Source of the DNA: Dipteris shenzhenensis
Lineage: Eukaryota; Polypodiophyta; Polypodiopsida; Gleicheniales
DNA length: 64,000 nt
Reading direction: 5' to 3' (one strand)
NCBI GenBank assembly: GCA_047967505.1
Contig: CM106541.1
In this document: positions 40,360 to 51,529 of the stretch, piece after piece
Position numbering within the stretch: position 1 is the first letter of the stretch
Layout of the letters: each line of letters starts with the position of its first letter
The notes under the pieces: model-generated
Told to the model about the DNA's origin: nothing
The model's input: only the letters and a program-made list of their open reading frames with translations
The model's database searches: none
Translations under genes and position numbers: made by a program

Positions 40360-42298
40360 TGGAAGGCAAAGTTGAATTTTCTAGTGGTGCAAGAGCACCA
40401 TATAGGATGAATGATTCTCAATTGAAAGAGCTCAAGAGGCAAGTTATGAAGTTGGTAGACAGTGGGTTCATTAGGCCAAGTAAATCCCCCTTTGGAGCAC
40501 TGGTCTTATTTGTAACAAAGAAAGATGGATTGGCACGTCTATGCGTGGACTACCACGTGCTCAACAAAATTACCATCAAGAACAAGTACCCCATGCCATT
40601 GTTGGATGATTTGATGGATCAATTGGGAGGAGCCAAGTATTTTAACCGAATTCATTTGAGTTCTGGATATCATCAGATAAGAATTGCGGAGGAGGATGTG
40701 GAGAAAACGGCCTTTAGAAAAAGATATGGTAGCTATGATTGGTTGGTTATGTCCTTTGGCCTCACAAACACACCAACTACCTTCTGCCCTTTGATGAATG
40801 ATGTGTTCAGGGAGTACTTGGATGATTTTGTGATTGTTTACATTGATGACATTCTAATTTATAGCAAGACACTAGAGGAGCATTGGGAACATCTTAAGAA
40901 GGTGTTTTCCAAATTGAGGGAGCACAAGTTGTATGCCAAACGGGAGAAATGTGAGTTTGCTGCAAAGGAGGTTGCCTTCTTGGGATATATAGTGGGGGAA
41001 CATGGAATCAAGATGGACCCCAGCAAGGTGGAGGTAGTAACTAATTGGATGCAGCCCAAGTCAGTGCGGGGAACACGAGGATTCCTAGGCTTTTGTAACT
41101 TCAATCGAAGGTTTGTGAAGGAATATAACCGTGTTGCATTTTCGCTCTCTGATTTAGTAAAGAAAGAGGACAAATTTGAGTGGGGGGAACATTGCAACAA
41201 AGCCTTTGAGGAGATGAAAGTGATTATGAGCTCCACCCCAGTCTTAAAACTACTTGAGTTTAACACTCGTTTAACAAGCCATTTGAGATTCACACGGATG
41301 CCTCAGATTATGCCTTAGGAGGAGTGTTGATGCAGGAGGGACACCCAATTGCATATGAGTCAAGGAAATTCGATGCCACTGAAAGGAGATGGACAACGCA
41401 TGAGAAGGAGATGTTGGCTGTTGTAGAATGCTTAAGAAAGTGGAAACACTATGGTTAGGATAAGCATACCAAAGTCTTCAGAGATAACATTACACTAAAG
41501 TATTTTCAGACTCAACCCAAGCTATCTCCTAAGTAGTCTCGGTGGCAGAATTTCATTGCAAAATTTCACATAACAATTGAACACAAGCCAGGCAAAACGA
41601 ACGCCATGCCAAATGCCCTAAGTAGAAAAGCAGAATTGATGGCCATTACTATGGCACAAGGCACACTCTTGGAGAGAATCAAGGAACTTATGGAAAAAGA
41701 CCAAGGCATACAAGATGTAGTGAAGCACATTAAAGAAGGACGTTATGCACCATGGGGCATGTATAATGAAGATGAAGGTTTGCTCTACGTCTATGAAAAT
41801 AGGTTGTATGTTCCAAATGACTTAGAACTCAAGAAGACCATATTGTGGGAATGCCATGATTGCAAGCTAGCACGTCACTTAGGGCAGCACAAGACTTGGG
41901 ATAGAATGAAGCAACACTTTTTTTGGCCAGGGATGGACGAAGACATCATTGAATATATCAAGACCTGCCCAACATGTCAATTTGTCAAAGACCAACGTTT
42001 TGCAAAGGTAGGAAAACTCCAACCCATGCCTGTGCCTTCAAGGCCATTCTCCAAACAAGGCCATTTCATTCCCGTTAAACCACCCATCACTACAAAGCAT
42101 ACAGCCAACTTATATTTCTCTTATGTGTTCAAGTACCATGGTTTACCCTTGGCCATTGTCTCGAATCGTGATGCTCACTTCTTAAGTGATATGTGGACCG
42201 AGCTCTTCAAATTCCTTAGCACGCAACTCTATTTCAGCTCCTCATACCACGCAGCTACCGATGGTCAATCTGAAAAGGCAAACCAAACCGTAGAGTAG
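40360..42298 (+). pseudogene. Retro-C reverse transcriptase, RNase H and integrase
   Basis: RT (40380-41100) has [40 protein letters not shown] and [20 protein letters not shown]. The motif-A Asp is replaced: [12 protein letters not shown] instead of ...DL.SGYHQ, so the active site is incomplete. RNase H (41280-41600) changes frame near 41270 and has in-frame stops (after WKHYG at 41456 and LSPK at 41535). Integrase has the zinc site HDCKLARHLGQHKT...CPTCQ. Its core is shortened: PVPSRPFSK joins directly to QGHFIPVKPP, removing the first catalytic Asp region, while AIVSNRDAHFLS and ATDGQSEKANQ remain. Confidence 0.9.
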
Positions 42299-43018
42299 TA
42301 CATCAGAAGCTATGTCCAGGTAGACCAAAAAGATTGGGCCTTACATTTGGACGCCTTGGAGTTTCACTACAACAACTCCGTTCATCGCAGCATAGGATTC
42401 ACACCGTTTGAGATAGCCACGGGCAAAGACGTCATCACTCCCATAGCCTTGGCAATAGGTACTCCCAAAATCAAAGATCCAGACACAGAGGAGTTTCTTA
42501 ACAGATGGCGTGAACACATGCAAGCGGCAAAAGAAAGTCTTCACAAAACCAAGGCCATCATGAAGAAGTACTATGACAGCAAGCGTCGCCACATCAAATT
42601 CTTTCCAAGCGACTTGGTGCTCATTAGCTCCCAGAATATCCGGCTTCTAAAAAACTTGACTCCAAAGTTCAATCATAGGTTCTATGGACCATACAAAGTT
42701 CTCTATGCACTTGATGAAGTCACCTATAAATTGGAGCTCCCTTTGGATGTAACAATACATAACGCCTTCCATGTTCAGCTCTTAAGGCGTTTCTACTCTG
42801 ATAACACATATGGTTGGAAAGTCCCCCCTTCCGTCTCCCAATTTGTAAGGCTGCCATATGAGCCAGAGGCAATTTTAAAAGGGAGAATGCTAAGGGGTAG
42901 AGTAGAATTCTATGTAAAGTTCAAAGGTTGTCCTATCTCCGAATGTAAATGGCTCCCTGAAGCCTGGATGATAGACAACTATCATGATATGGTCTTGCAA
43001 TATTATGCTTACGCTTGA
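42299..43018 (+). pseudogene. Retro-C integrase C-terminus and chromodomain
   Basis: After a TAG at 42296 the same pol sequence continues: LEFHYNNSVHRSIGFTPFEI, then RRHIKFFPSDLVLISSQNIR, the GPY/F module (FNHRFYGPYKVL, LPLDVTIHNAFHVQLLRRF) and a chromodomain at about 42860-43000 (YEPEAILKGRMLRGR, FYVKFKGCPISECKWLPEAW). The chromodomain marks the chromovirus branch of gypsy; in that group it steers insertion toward particular chromatin. The stop at 43016 is immediately before the 3' LTR region. Confidence 0.9.
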
Positions 43019-43056
43019 AGAGGGCTTCGAGCTCTTTTGTAACTCGAGAGAGTATA

Positions 43057-43426
43057 TGGAAGGTCAAGCTCTCGAGGTGCTAGAGACCCCTCTTGGCATG
43101 TATGCGTTTTTCCTCATGAATAAACGTTTTGAGATCGTTCTTGTGCAAATATTTTCTAAGTCTCATTTGTTGATGGTCCTTTGAATGTTGGCACAATCAC
43201 ACACTATAAAACGTGGAAACGTAAGGGTGATGCACAGAAGGCAAGGGGGTGGGACGAGGACAGCATAGCGCGGGCACAGACTACATGCACTGCACATGCA
43301 CTGAGGGCCCGTTTGTGAGGTAGAAAACGTTCCCCTGCCGGGTTCGTTCGACATTTTTGGCCCCGATTCGACATACCATAGCAGAACTAGCGTTATTTAG
43401 CTAAGTATTGGAAGCAAGACCTAACA
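43057..43426 (+). repeat. Retro-C 3' LTR
   Basis: It starts TGGAAGGTCAAGC and ends ACCTAACA. Relative to the 5' LTR it has many substitutions and small indels. Its promoter-like box near 43206 is shared. Confidence 0.85.
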
Positions 43427-43985
43427 ATTACTATATGGAGGATAGTGCTCTCTCATGCGAGGTTGATCTCCATGAGGAAAACGTCGACGGCCGTTTATGC
43501 TCCCTCTTGCTTGTACATACTTTCTATTGCAAAAATCAAGCGCGTTCTGGGACCGTTTGGTGCTCCATTTAGTACCATCTTGCAAGTAACGTCATGATGC
43601 CATCTTGTGGGTTGTGATCTTGTGGTGCACGTTGAAGTGCACGCACGGGATTAAAGCAAAACATGGGAAGGGTAAAGTGCATGTGAAAGTGAGTGGGGAA
43701 TGGTGAGGGCCATGTTTGTTCTCCATACCATTGTACAAACCGTGAACCGTTTGTTACCGAGCTAGGACTCGAGGTGAGCCCGAGGAGTCAAGCGTGCCGA
43801 CCCACATAAAGGTCGCTAACCAAGAAAGAAATGTGGACTGATCAGGACGTTGCGCAGTAGATGTTCCCGGGTCTTGGCGACCCGTGTGACTCCAAGGACC
43901 GAAGACCGTGAAGCCTAAGGGCTTGCCCAATGGGGTGTAGTGGTATCAGAACCGAGACATTAAGGGAGACTAAGTCCACCTTACA

Positions 43986-44720
43986 CTTCATGCTGAACTA
44001 CTCGCCTGTCGTGCGAGGAGATCTCTCAAAGCACGATCGCCTCCTTGTATCACTTACGAGCACAAAGAGTTCATAAAATTGAGGACCTGCCCACGGAAAT
44101 TGTCTCGTCGTTCACTGATCAAAACTTCGGAGCTGGGGGTGGGAATCTATCCGGGAACATACTGCCGTTAGATACCCACGTATTCCGCTCCTTTCCCTTC
44201 TCTAAAATGGAGCTGGAGCGCTTGAAGCGAAAGGCCATGGAGGATGGAATGGTAACAAAGTGTAGCAACTTCGACGTTTTAACAGGATCTCCGAAGCCGG
44301 ATGAACCCTCCTCTTCACCCGAACTTCTGCGGAAATGGTGTTTTCCCTGCGCATGCGACAGCAACAGCCGGGGAATTACGTGACAAACCGCTCTCTTTCT
44401 TGGTACGGAACATTCAGGAAGCTATAGAAGCTGTGACGGACGATTACGTGCGGTCGGCCTTGGATGATGGGGAGCTTCATCAAGGCGTGCCAGCCATTAT
44501 GGAGGGATGCTTCTTTGTGTCGGCGTGGTGGAAGCTTCAAGCTACGATTCGACACGGCAGATTTCGGCTGGGGAAGGCCTTTCTATTGCGGCCCTGTGGT
44601 CAGTGGGATGTTAGAGTTCGTTCTGTTACTGCCCAGCACTTCCAAAGACTCTGCAGACTCTACCTTGCATTGAAACCACATGAGATGGACAAATTCGAGC
44701 AACTCATGAGATCGGTTTGA
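43986..44720 (+). pseudogene. BAHD acyltransferase, 3' half (broken)
   Basis: This continues the gene begun at 7621. The first frame gives RSLKARSPPCITYEHKEFIK. A shift near 44080 leads to IEDLPTEIVSS and FPFSKMELERLKRKAMEDG, then KCSNFDVLTG at about 44290. A deletion and shift follow, then NPPLHPNFCGNGVFPAHATA, GELRDKPLSFLVRNIQEAIE and SAWWKLQ. A further shift gives the second BAHD signature DFGWG (44560-44574), within ADFGWGRPFYCGPVVSG. The end, ALKPHEMDKFEQLM, is before a stop at 44718. All elements of the C-terminal BAHD half are in order. About four frame breaks and loss of about 40 residues near 44295 show long-standing decay. The codons around the nest are also incomplete. Confidence 0.9.
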
Positions 44721-45390
44721 ATCTGTAGGAACGTGAAATAATCTCACGGCAGAAAGTGAGGAAGCGGAAAACTGAGCAACGGAGTGACTTCTCGTTGATG
44801 GTGCATATTGTGTGTTTTGCGTTTGGTGGTGTAATATAGAAGTTGTACTATGAGTGACACACATGGTAGTCTCCCTCGCCCATGAGAAGCAATATACAAT
44901 CTGTAGTAATGTCGACAGTTAGTTTGATGCAACAAATAATCTCGTAGCAGTAGCTGTAAGGAGGTGGTTTATGGCAGCTTGAGGGAGGAGCTGGAGTGAA
45001 CCTGTAATATTGTCCATTGTTCTCAGATACAAGTGTCGTGTCTTGTAGATGGTGCTGTCTGAATCCCAATTTCATCGCCTTGTTCAATCATATGGGAATA
45101 AACTCACAAGTTTGTCTTGTTCTCTGAAACACAATTTCATCTCCCTGTTAATCATTTGGGAAAACCCATGAGCTTGATCGAATATTAAGGGGGTAAAGGC
45201 CTGTAAACGTGTTGGCATGGTTGTCCTCTTCCCCTTAACGCATGCAAAAGGTTGCTAATGCCAACAGAAGTTGAGTGACCAACAAGTCACACAGAGTGGA
45301 ATAGTTGGATACCCGCGACCGCGCCCGGGACTTGGGGCGACCCGAGTCCCAACTCGCCCGCCCATTTGCTAACAAAGTTCAAACACCTAA
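44721..45390. other. 3' flank of the BAHD pseudogene, no gene seen
   Basis: Ordinary A/T-rich flank that may include the old 3' untranslated region, followed by a GC-rich patch (about 45300-45370, CCCGCGACCGCGCCCGGG). No domains are visible in the short ORFs on either strand. Confidence 0.4.
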
Positions 45391-45603
45391 CTAACTGGAT
45401 TGTTTCAAGGCAGCCGACAGGCTGGTTTCCCGATAGCAGCCCTGCTGTTTGCCCTGGCGTCGATTCCCCTACTAAATAATATTAAAATGGCCATGGAATC
45501 TGGTACGCTGAAACGTTTGACTCTTCATTCGGGAAATCAGTTCTGTACGCAAAGGTTTGCTGATGACTTGATGGCGATGTGTAAAGAGCATCAGTCATCT
45601 TAG
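45391..45603 (+). pseudogene. LINE reverse transcriptase fragment
   Basis: The frame gives GSRQAGFPIAALLFALASIP followed by LLNNIKMAM and QRFADDLMAM. These match the non-LTR RT motifs R(Q)G.P(L)SPLLF and the catalytic FADD box. Both flanks are cut, leaving about 65 residues. It is a dead-on-arrival remnant of a plant L1-type element. Confidence 0.75.
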
Positions 45604-47779
45604 AGGCCCGAGTGCTTAAATTTGCTGCGCAGATTGAGCTTCATTAGACTTTTGGGCTTCATATGACTCCCAAGAATTTCACCAGCGCAGCATTCATGAA
45701 GCTCAAGCATATCTCCAAGACTTCAACATATAATGTACATACATATAGTTAGTAGTTAGAATTTATCTACTATACTACTAATATGTATCCCAAATAATGT
45801 GAGTCTCCCTGCTCTAGAATCTCGAGGGCCTGGCATTAGTCTCGCAGTCTGTGCAATTGTCATCTTCAGCTTAAAATGGGATTTGTACGGAGTGTCATCT
45901 TCATTTTGAAGCTTAAATTTTTTCCAAAGACTTCACGGAATTTTTTATGAAGCCTAGAGGTGTGCAGCAAATTTAAGCACTGGCCCCGAGCCCCGAAGGT
46001 ATTATTTCTGTTTTTTGCAAAGCATCCGGATTTGGCTGAAATAATTTAAAAATAAATCTTTTTCTCTCTTAAGGAGAGTTTTGGGGAGGACGATTGGAGG
46101 AAAATGGCCCGTTGGATTCCATCGAATCAATCTGAACCATTAGATTAAATTGCTCCATCAATCGGTGCAAGGGTGGTTATGAAAATTGATTGGCCTCTTG
46201 TCGCTGCGTTAGTTACCCATGCATCCAATCCGGAACGTAGAAAATCTGGAGTGCTAACATGCAATTTTGAAGTGAAGAATTTCTACGTTTGGAATAGGTG
46301 CCAACATGTTAGCAGTCTACAAGAGATATCATCGATTCCCAACATGTTAGCAAACATCAATCATCATCGATTCGAAATTGGATGCCAACACGTTAGTAGT
46401 CTCCAAGAAAAAACATCGATCAATCATCGATGCGAAGTAAGTGAAGAATTTCTACAGGAGAATTTTTACGTTCGGAGTAATTGGATGCCAACATCGTGAA
46501 AAACTTATGGGTGCCAACATCGTTGATCATCAATGCGAAGACAATGAAGAATTTCTATGTCGGGAATTGGAAGCCAACATCGATCATCATCGACAGTGAT
46601 GAATTTCTACTTTCTTCGGCATTGTATGTTGTGTGGGGTTCGTAATTACACATAGAAATGCACCCATGAAAGCTAATTTGAGGTAGTCGTTCATCTGCGT
46701 TTGAATTTTGTTTTGATATTAAATGAGAAGACGATTTGGAAGATTATAAAACGCTTTCTTCAACGATCGAAAAGATCGCCTTTTGATGTAATATAAAGCA
46801 TAACAAACGACAGCTTGCAACGATCTATCAAAAAAAGACAACAAACACATGAGCTTGACGGGGATGTGCTTTCAAAACACACTGACGATCTTAGGAGAAA
46901 AGAACGTTGGGTGTTGCAAGATTAACGATTTTCTGATTGCCCCTTTTCTCCTTTTACGAATCATCCGCATGAGCCATGAATGATTTTTTTTTCACCATGA
47001 TATAATTAGTCACCACTTCCGAATCTCTTTCCCCAATCGTTTTATCGCTGGCCATAGGAATCGTTCTATTCATCTTTACAGCCTTCCTGGCTCCTACGGT
47101 ATCTCGAAGGATCCTGATCTAATGGAGATGTTTGATTCAAACAGCAATTGAATATCTGCAGAACATGTCAATACTAGCACAAACGCAAATTGCCAACTCA
47201 ACATGAGTTGGATTTGTGACGTAGTGAAGCGGAATGCCAAAAGTGTAGAGCTCATTAGGCTGGTAGGAAGAGACAGGACGGTTTCAGCGAACTTCAGTGT
47301 GCCTTGCACATGCTGGGTTCTACCTGTTGCTAGCTTCGACAAAGGTAAACCGTCTTCGTGAGAGGTATCATGCATTTCTATGCTTCTTGGTGATTGTTGG
47401 AAATGGCTAGATTTCAAATAAGAAAGGCAATTACATGGAAACTCTGTTGTATTGCGCAAATTTTGTAGTTCTTAAAGCTGGACGGTGTTTCCACTATTTC
47501 GATGCCAATTCTCTGATTTCTGAGAGGGATGCCGAAACCATTGAGAAGGAGGAAGAAGAGACAGTCGCTTTGGAGATAGGTCGCAACTTGCAAGGCATAG
47601 AGCACGAGCGTTGTATCTGGATTGTCAATGCTTGCAAGGAAGAGCTAGAGGAGCAATGCCATCTACGAGTGGATTTGCTTAAAAGATTAAGATGTCACGG
47701 AGGAAGAACTTTGCAAAAAGGAGGTTTGGATTGCAAGTGAATTTTCAAGCTTTGATTTGTAGCCTGCGGCTTGCCACTG
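45604..47779. other. Unrecognised DNA with degenerate local repeats
   Basis: Between about 46250 and 46610 a unit containing GAATTTCTACG, GGATGCCAACATG and ATCATCGATGCGAAG recurs three to four times in degenerate form. The ORF at 47435-47740 (plus; RDAETIEKEEEETVALEIGR, acidic helical) and one on the minus strand at 47094-47459 have no family I can name. They could be remnants of a host gene or of the LINE. Confidence 0.4.
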
Positions 47780-48673
47780 GTCGCCGCACACTAGTAAATA
47801 TATAACGAAACACAACCGACTGGGGTGGTCAATCCCAAAACAATGACCATGTACAAAAATTGGCCATCTCAAATGCTAAACGCCCACAATACAGTACAAC
47901 AACGTCACTAAAACTAGATAAAGATATCGTGAAGAATACTTCCTACCAGTAGGTCTTTCATGGCTAGTTGGCTACCAACATAGCCAAATCTCGCAATTTC
48001 TCCTTGCATTCATTTACCAACACAGTAACTTGAGCACAAAAGGCATCATCCCCCCAAAAACCACTCGATTCCTAAGTGACCAAACTGCCATTGTCAGAAA
48101 AGCTCGAAAAAATGGCCAATCGCAAACAAGAGTAGAGGGGATCCAGATTGTTTTTCCAAAGAAGCTAGGTGCCATTTCGCACCCAATGAGAAGCCTACAA
48201 TCCCGCCATACGGATAGCACTACCCATCCTCCTCCACAGTTCATGGACTAAGGGACAATCCCAAAACAAATGTTGGATATTTTCCTGTGCCAACCCACAA
48301 AGAGGACATAAAGGGTTCAGTTGCATCCATCTAGCCAACCTGCTTCTCCATCCATGCTGCTATCTTCGACAGGAGAAATTTAAATTTCCCCGAGAGCGCA
48401 CACTTCCAAACCTCATCAAACGGAACTCTCCACCAGGACTATGACCTGCGAAGTTTCCAAATTTTATTAAGGTCATGCAATTCCATCTGCCTATTCAAGA
48501 GCTCTATGTAACACGCTCTAGCCGAAATCTTAGATAGCACCATATTGCCAATCCTCTAGTGATTTTCCCTCCAATGGAGCAAAGGAAAGGAACTCAAAGG
48601 ATAAGATTGAGGCAATACAGCCACCAAACTAGATAGAAATTGAGCTTCCACTGCCGTAAGACCAAACTCCTAT
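47780..48673 (-). pseudogene. LINE C-terminal region with RT zinc-binding domain
   Basis: On the minus strand, around 48330-48190, the frame reads NPLCPLCGLAQENIQHLFWD then CPLVHELWRRM. This is the C-X2-C...H...C signature of the zf-RVT domain at the end of plant L1-type ORF2. Upstream on the same strand is matching LINE text (IWKLRR, WWRVPFDEVWKCALSGKFKF). Frame changes and stops (for example at 48440) show decay. The CACTA element M begins at 48674 and cuts off the upstream RT. Confidence 0.75.
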
Positions 48674-50782
48674 CACTACTACACATGGCCTCTATTCCGA
48701 CACTTAAGCGCCGACGTTTAGCACGTGTGAGGCTCTAATCGTCGGTAAGCAAAGCGGGTTTAGTTAAGTGTCGCTATAGTGGCTCTAGGTAAGTGTCGCT
48801 ATATAGCGACGTTTATACAGAGTCACTATATAGCGACACTTACCAGACTTGTAGAAGGTCATTATATAGTGACACTAAGATAGTTTCCTATAGCGACGTT
48901 TTACAGAGTGTTTTTCCCCATACCGACCTTTAAAGATAGTTTTTCCCAATGACAATTTTTTTTTCCTTTTCATACATGTTTGATCCTTTGAGAGAACAAA
49001 AATACAAGAGCATGTACATCAAGATTGAAGCTCATATATTCATGTCCAAGTTTGAGATGAAAATTTAAATCAATGTAGAGCATTTACATCAACGGCTTCA
49101 TCCTGAGCCAAGTCCAACGCGCCAAACAAGTCTATCGCCAACTCCATACTGAGTTGATCTCCTATATCATCATCGTACTCTGGCATCATATGTTCACCTA
49201 AGACTTGATCATCTTCTTTTATAAAGTGTGGTGATTCTTGATTATCATCATCTTCTTCCTCAATATCGTGATCTTCATCTTCCTCTTGGCTCATATTGTG
49301 ATCTTCATTTTCTTTGATAGATCCATCTAGATCAATTGGATCTGGCATTCGTAGTGGCATCTCCATATCCACATCTCTATCTTCAAAAATTTGCTTTCGA
49401 CCACCATCTTGGATCAGAATGATTTCGATGAAAAACCACCTATATTGAAGATGGGTGCCAAATGCCATCAATTATATATATGAAATTATGCTTAAGTACA
49501 TGTACCAATGGATCTTTAAAAATGAAATCCTGGATTAATTAAATCATTAGTATGCACCTGCTCACAATGCTCGAGAAGAACAAAAGTATCACTTTCATTG
49601 GTGGTCCAAAGTTTGGTAAAGTCTATTGCAAAGAAACCCCTACTATCTTTCCTCACTGTCGCATCATGGGGACCATTGTAAATAGTTCTAAACCATTTTA
49701 CATCAAGAATGAAAATACTAAATCGTATGAAATCAATTTCATAGATTTCGTGTATGCTCCCACAATAGTCCAACTGCGAGGAGAGAAGATTGGTATCCGA
49801 AGCACTTGCTCGGCTATCTTGTGTGAAGTTAGCCATGACTCCACAATCATGCGTGACTCTCTTTGAATCGATGTGTTCCATGCAAAAATGTCATCCATAT
49901 GACCATAATGCACTGTACTTTTTGTCCTGCAAAAGAGCATCATTAAAACAATGAGGATGCATCTATTTTATAGTGTATATTGCCACAAATAATTACTTAA
50001 TTACGTCAAGAGGTAAGAAACCTACATGCATCATACATCCAGATGATAACTCTCACTCGCACTTGTTTATTGTCTCTCCATCGCGTTCGGCTTTACGTAG
50101 AGCCAGTTGTAGCCAATCAAGTGAAATGTGAGTAGGGAGAAGGGCAAGATCCCATGGATATGGTTGTGATCGCCTATACATTACTCTGAATCTCTTCCTT
50201 GCAACTATTCTTTTTGCTTTGGCTACTTTATATCTCTCAATCCACTTCTGCATCTCCTTTCTATATTGAGGATACAAAACTTATTGAATTTCTCCATTGC
50301 TCTTCACTCATCTTTCTTTCAATTCTGTGGATGCAAGAAACTCTGTGATATGTACTAATGACTCTTGCACAAGCCATCCCTTTGCCATGCTTGCTTCTGC
50401 TCTTGCTCTTTGCCTTACAAATCCCTTCAAAGTTTTCATAAACCACTTCAGAAAAAACAATCACCGACTATGAACGGTACCTGCAATGGCCACCTCATCA
50501 ACTATGTGCACAAGCAAGTGCACTTGAGTTGTCATAATGCTCGAGTAAAAGTGCTTCTCAAGCAAGCGTACGGCTTCGATGGAGTCCACCGTAGCCTTCT
50601 CAATGCTCAATATGGAGATCTCTTTTTGAGATATCCACCTATTTCACATGCCTATGTAAGATATATTCATAATCAGTCTATAGATTATTCAACTTAAATT
50701 GAAGAAAATGCAATCAATGCGATTTGATAGTAAGCATACCTCACAATACCACTGATCTTGAATATAGCATTTCTAACATCTT
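48674..50782 (-). mobile_element. CACTA family-1 copy M, TNP2 side
   Basis: It begins CACTACTACACATGGCC and has subterminal units GTCGCTATATAGCGAC (about 48770-48900). It carries the TNP2 gene 3' part on the minus strand. It stops at AACATCTT (50782), where family-2 copy L begins. G continues the uninterrupted text CTTGTAAGCACC at the same point (25762 onward). The remainder of M is not in the window. Confidence 0.85.
49070..50690 (-). pseudogene. TNP2-type transposase, 3' half (copy M)
   Basis: Minus strand order: DUF4218 remnants (50640-50300, including FMKTLKGF and SIAW-type context with gaps), a linker (50277-50053, QKWIERYKVAKAKRIVARKR), DUF4216 (49881-49516, LDYCGSIHEIYEIDFIRF and LDVKWFRTIYNGP) and the acidic tail 49471-49070 ending AVDVNALH. 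It is more diverged than G and H (for example the tail is shorter by about 15 residues). The catalytic TNP2 domain is missing because L interrupts the gene, so it is non-functional. Confidence 0.75.
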
Positions 50783-50794
50783 CACAACAAGAAA

Positions 50795-51075
50795 AGGCAC
50801 CTACAGATGCGCACACAGACGCGTTTCCATAATTTTAAAAAAAACTTATAGGCGCATCTATTTGCGTATTTATTGGCGCGTCTACAGACATGTGTCTAAA
50901 GGCGCATCTATATTATAGACAGATGCGCCTGTAGATACGCAAAAAGATGCCCTACTAGAAATTTTAAAAAATAGATAGATGCGTATATAGATGCGCAAAT
51001 AGACGCCATGCTAGAAATTTTAAAAAAACAAAGAGACGCGTACATAAACGTGTTTATAGACGCACTTATAGACAC
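50795..51075 (+). repeat. Subterminal repeats of L (family 2)
   Basis: At least fifteen short units (AGATGCGC, TAGATGCGCA, GCGTCTATA, AGACGCG) occur in both orientations within 280 bp, with poly-A interruptions. Confidence 0.85.
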
Positions 51076-51529
51076 TCTACAGAATATTTTTTGTTAATAA
51101 AAGTAGAATTTTGTGTGGTTGAACAAAATCTTGTGTATGTAATGTATGCTATGTAGTTATAAGAATCCTATTTCCACATTGCGCAATTCAATTCTTACAG
51201 CCAACCGCATTTTAATTAGCATGATTGCAAGCATGTCTATAGCCGACAATTACAATTCCGAATAAAACATTACAACTCCAAAATGTTTAGTTCACAAGGC
51301 ATTAATTGATAGAATGTTGCACAAGGAAATTGAAAGCCAAAAAAATAAAAGGAGTGTATATTAATTCATAGCTCAAAAAGTGCTTGTATGTACATATAGC
51401 ACGAAGCCAAGCCACATCCTATGGCTTCAAGTATTTAAAAAAAGAGGAGTGTATATACAAGAGAGCCACGAGGCCAAGCCGATGGCTTCAAGTACAAAAA
51501 AGAGTAGCTAGCACTACTTCTAAGACTAA

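Larger units (their letters stand above)
37778..43426 (+). mobile_element. Retro-C, gypsy chromovirus with two LTRs
   Basis: LTRs at 37778-38151 and 43057-43426, a primer site at 38152, then gag, protease, RT, RNase H, integrase and chromodomain in gypsy order. The host LTR reads ...CTACTATATGG; flanking TACTA occurs at 37773-37777 and 43429-43433, two bases beyond the 3' LTR end. The LTRs differ at many positions, so the insertion is not recent. Confidence 0.9.
8317..43985. mobile_element. 35.7-kb transposon nest inside the BAHD gene
   Basis: Everything between the two BAHD halves is mobile DNA. The outer boundaries are both Retro-B LTR ends. On the left is TCTAAGAAAAGTCAACG, a mutated TGTAAG start. 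On the right is CTTACA at 43985. Retro-B occurs as LTR-internal-LTR-internal-LTR, with other elements inserted into it. The flanking pentamers GCTCA and CTTCA agree at only 3 of 5 positions, so a clean target duplication is not visible. Confidence 0.8.
37680..43985 (+). repeat. Retro-B LTR, third copy, split by Retro-C
   Basis: 37680-37777 begins TGTAAGAAAATTC and matches the start of the first LTR. The rest continues at 43429 (TACTATATGGAGGATAGTGC) and ends CTTACA at 43985. About 5.65 kb of Retro-C lies between. After 43860 the LTR lacks a segment present in the other copies (before CTAAGTCCACCTTACA). Confidence 0.85.

Noticed and set aside
8312-43990. A 5-bp target duplication around the whole Retro-B nest (GCTCA / CTTCA)
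   Set aside because: Only three of five bases agree and the flanking BAHD codons do not join cleanly, so I do not claim it.
47094-47740. A host gene at 47435-47740 or on the minus strand at 47094-47459
   Set aside because: No recognisable domain, no supporting splice structure and adjacent LINE debris; kept only as unrecognised DNA.
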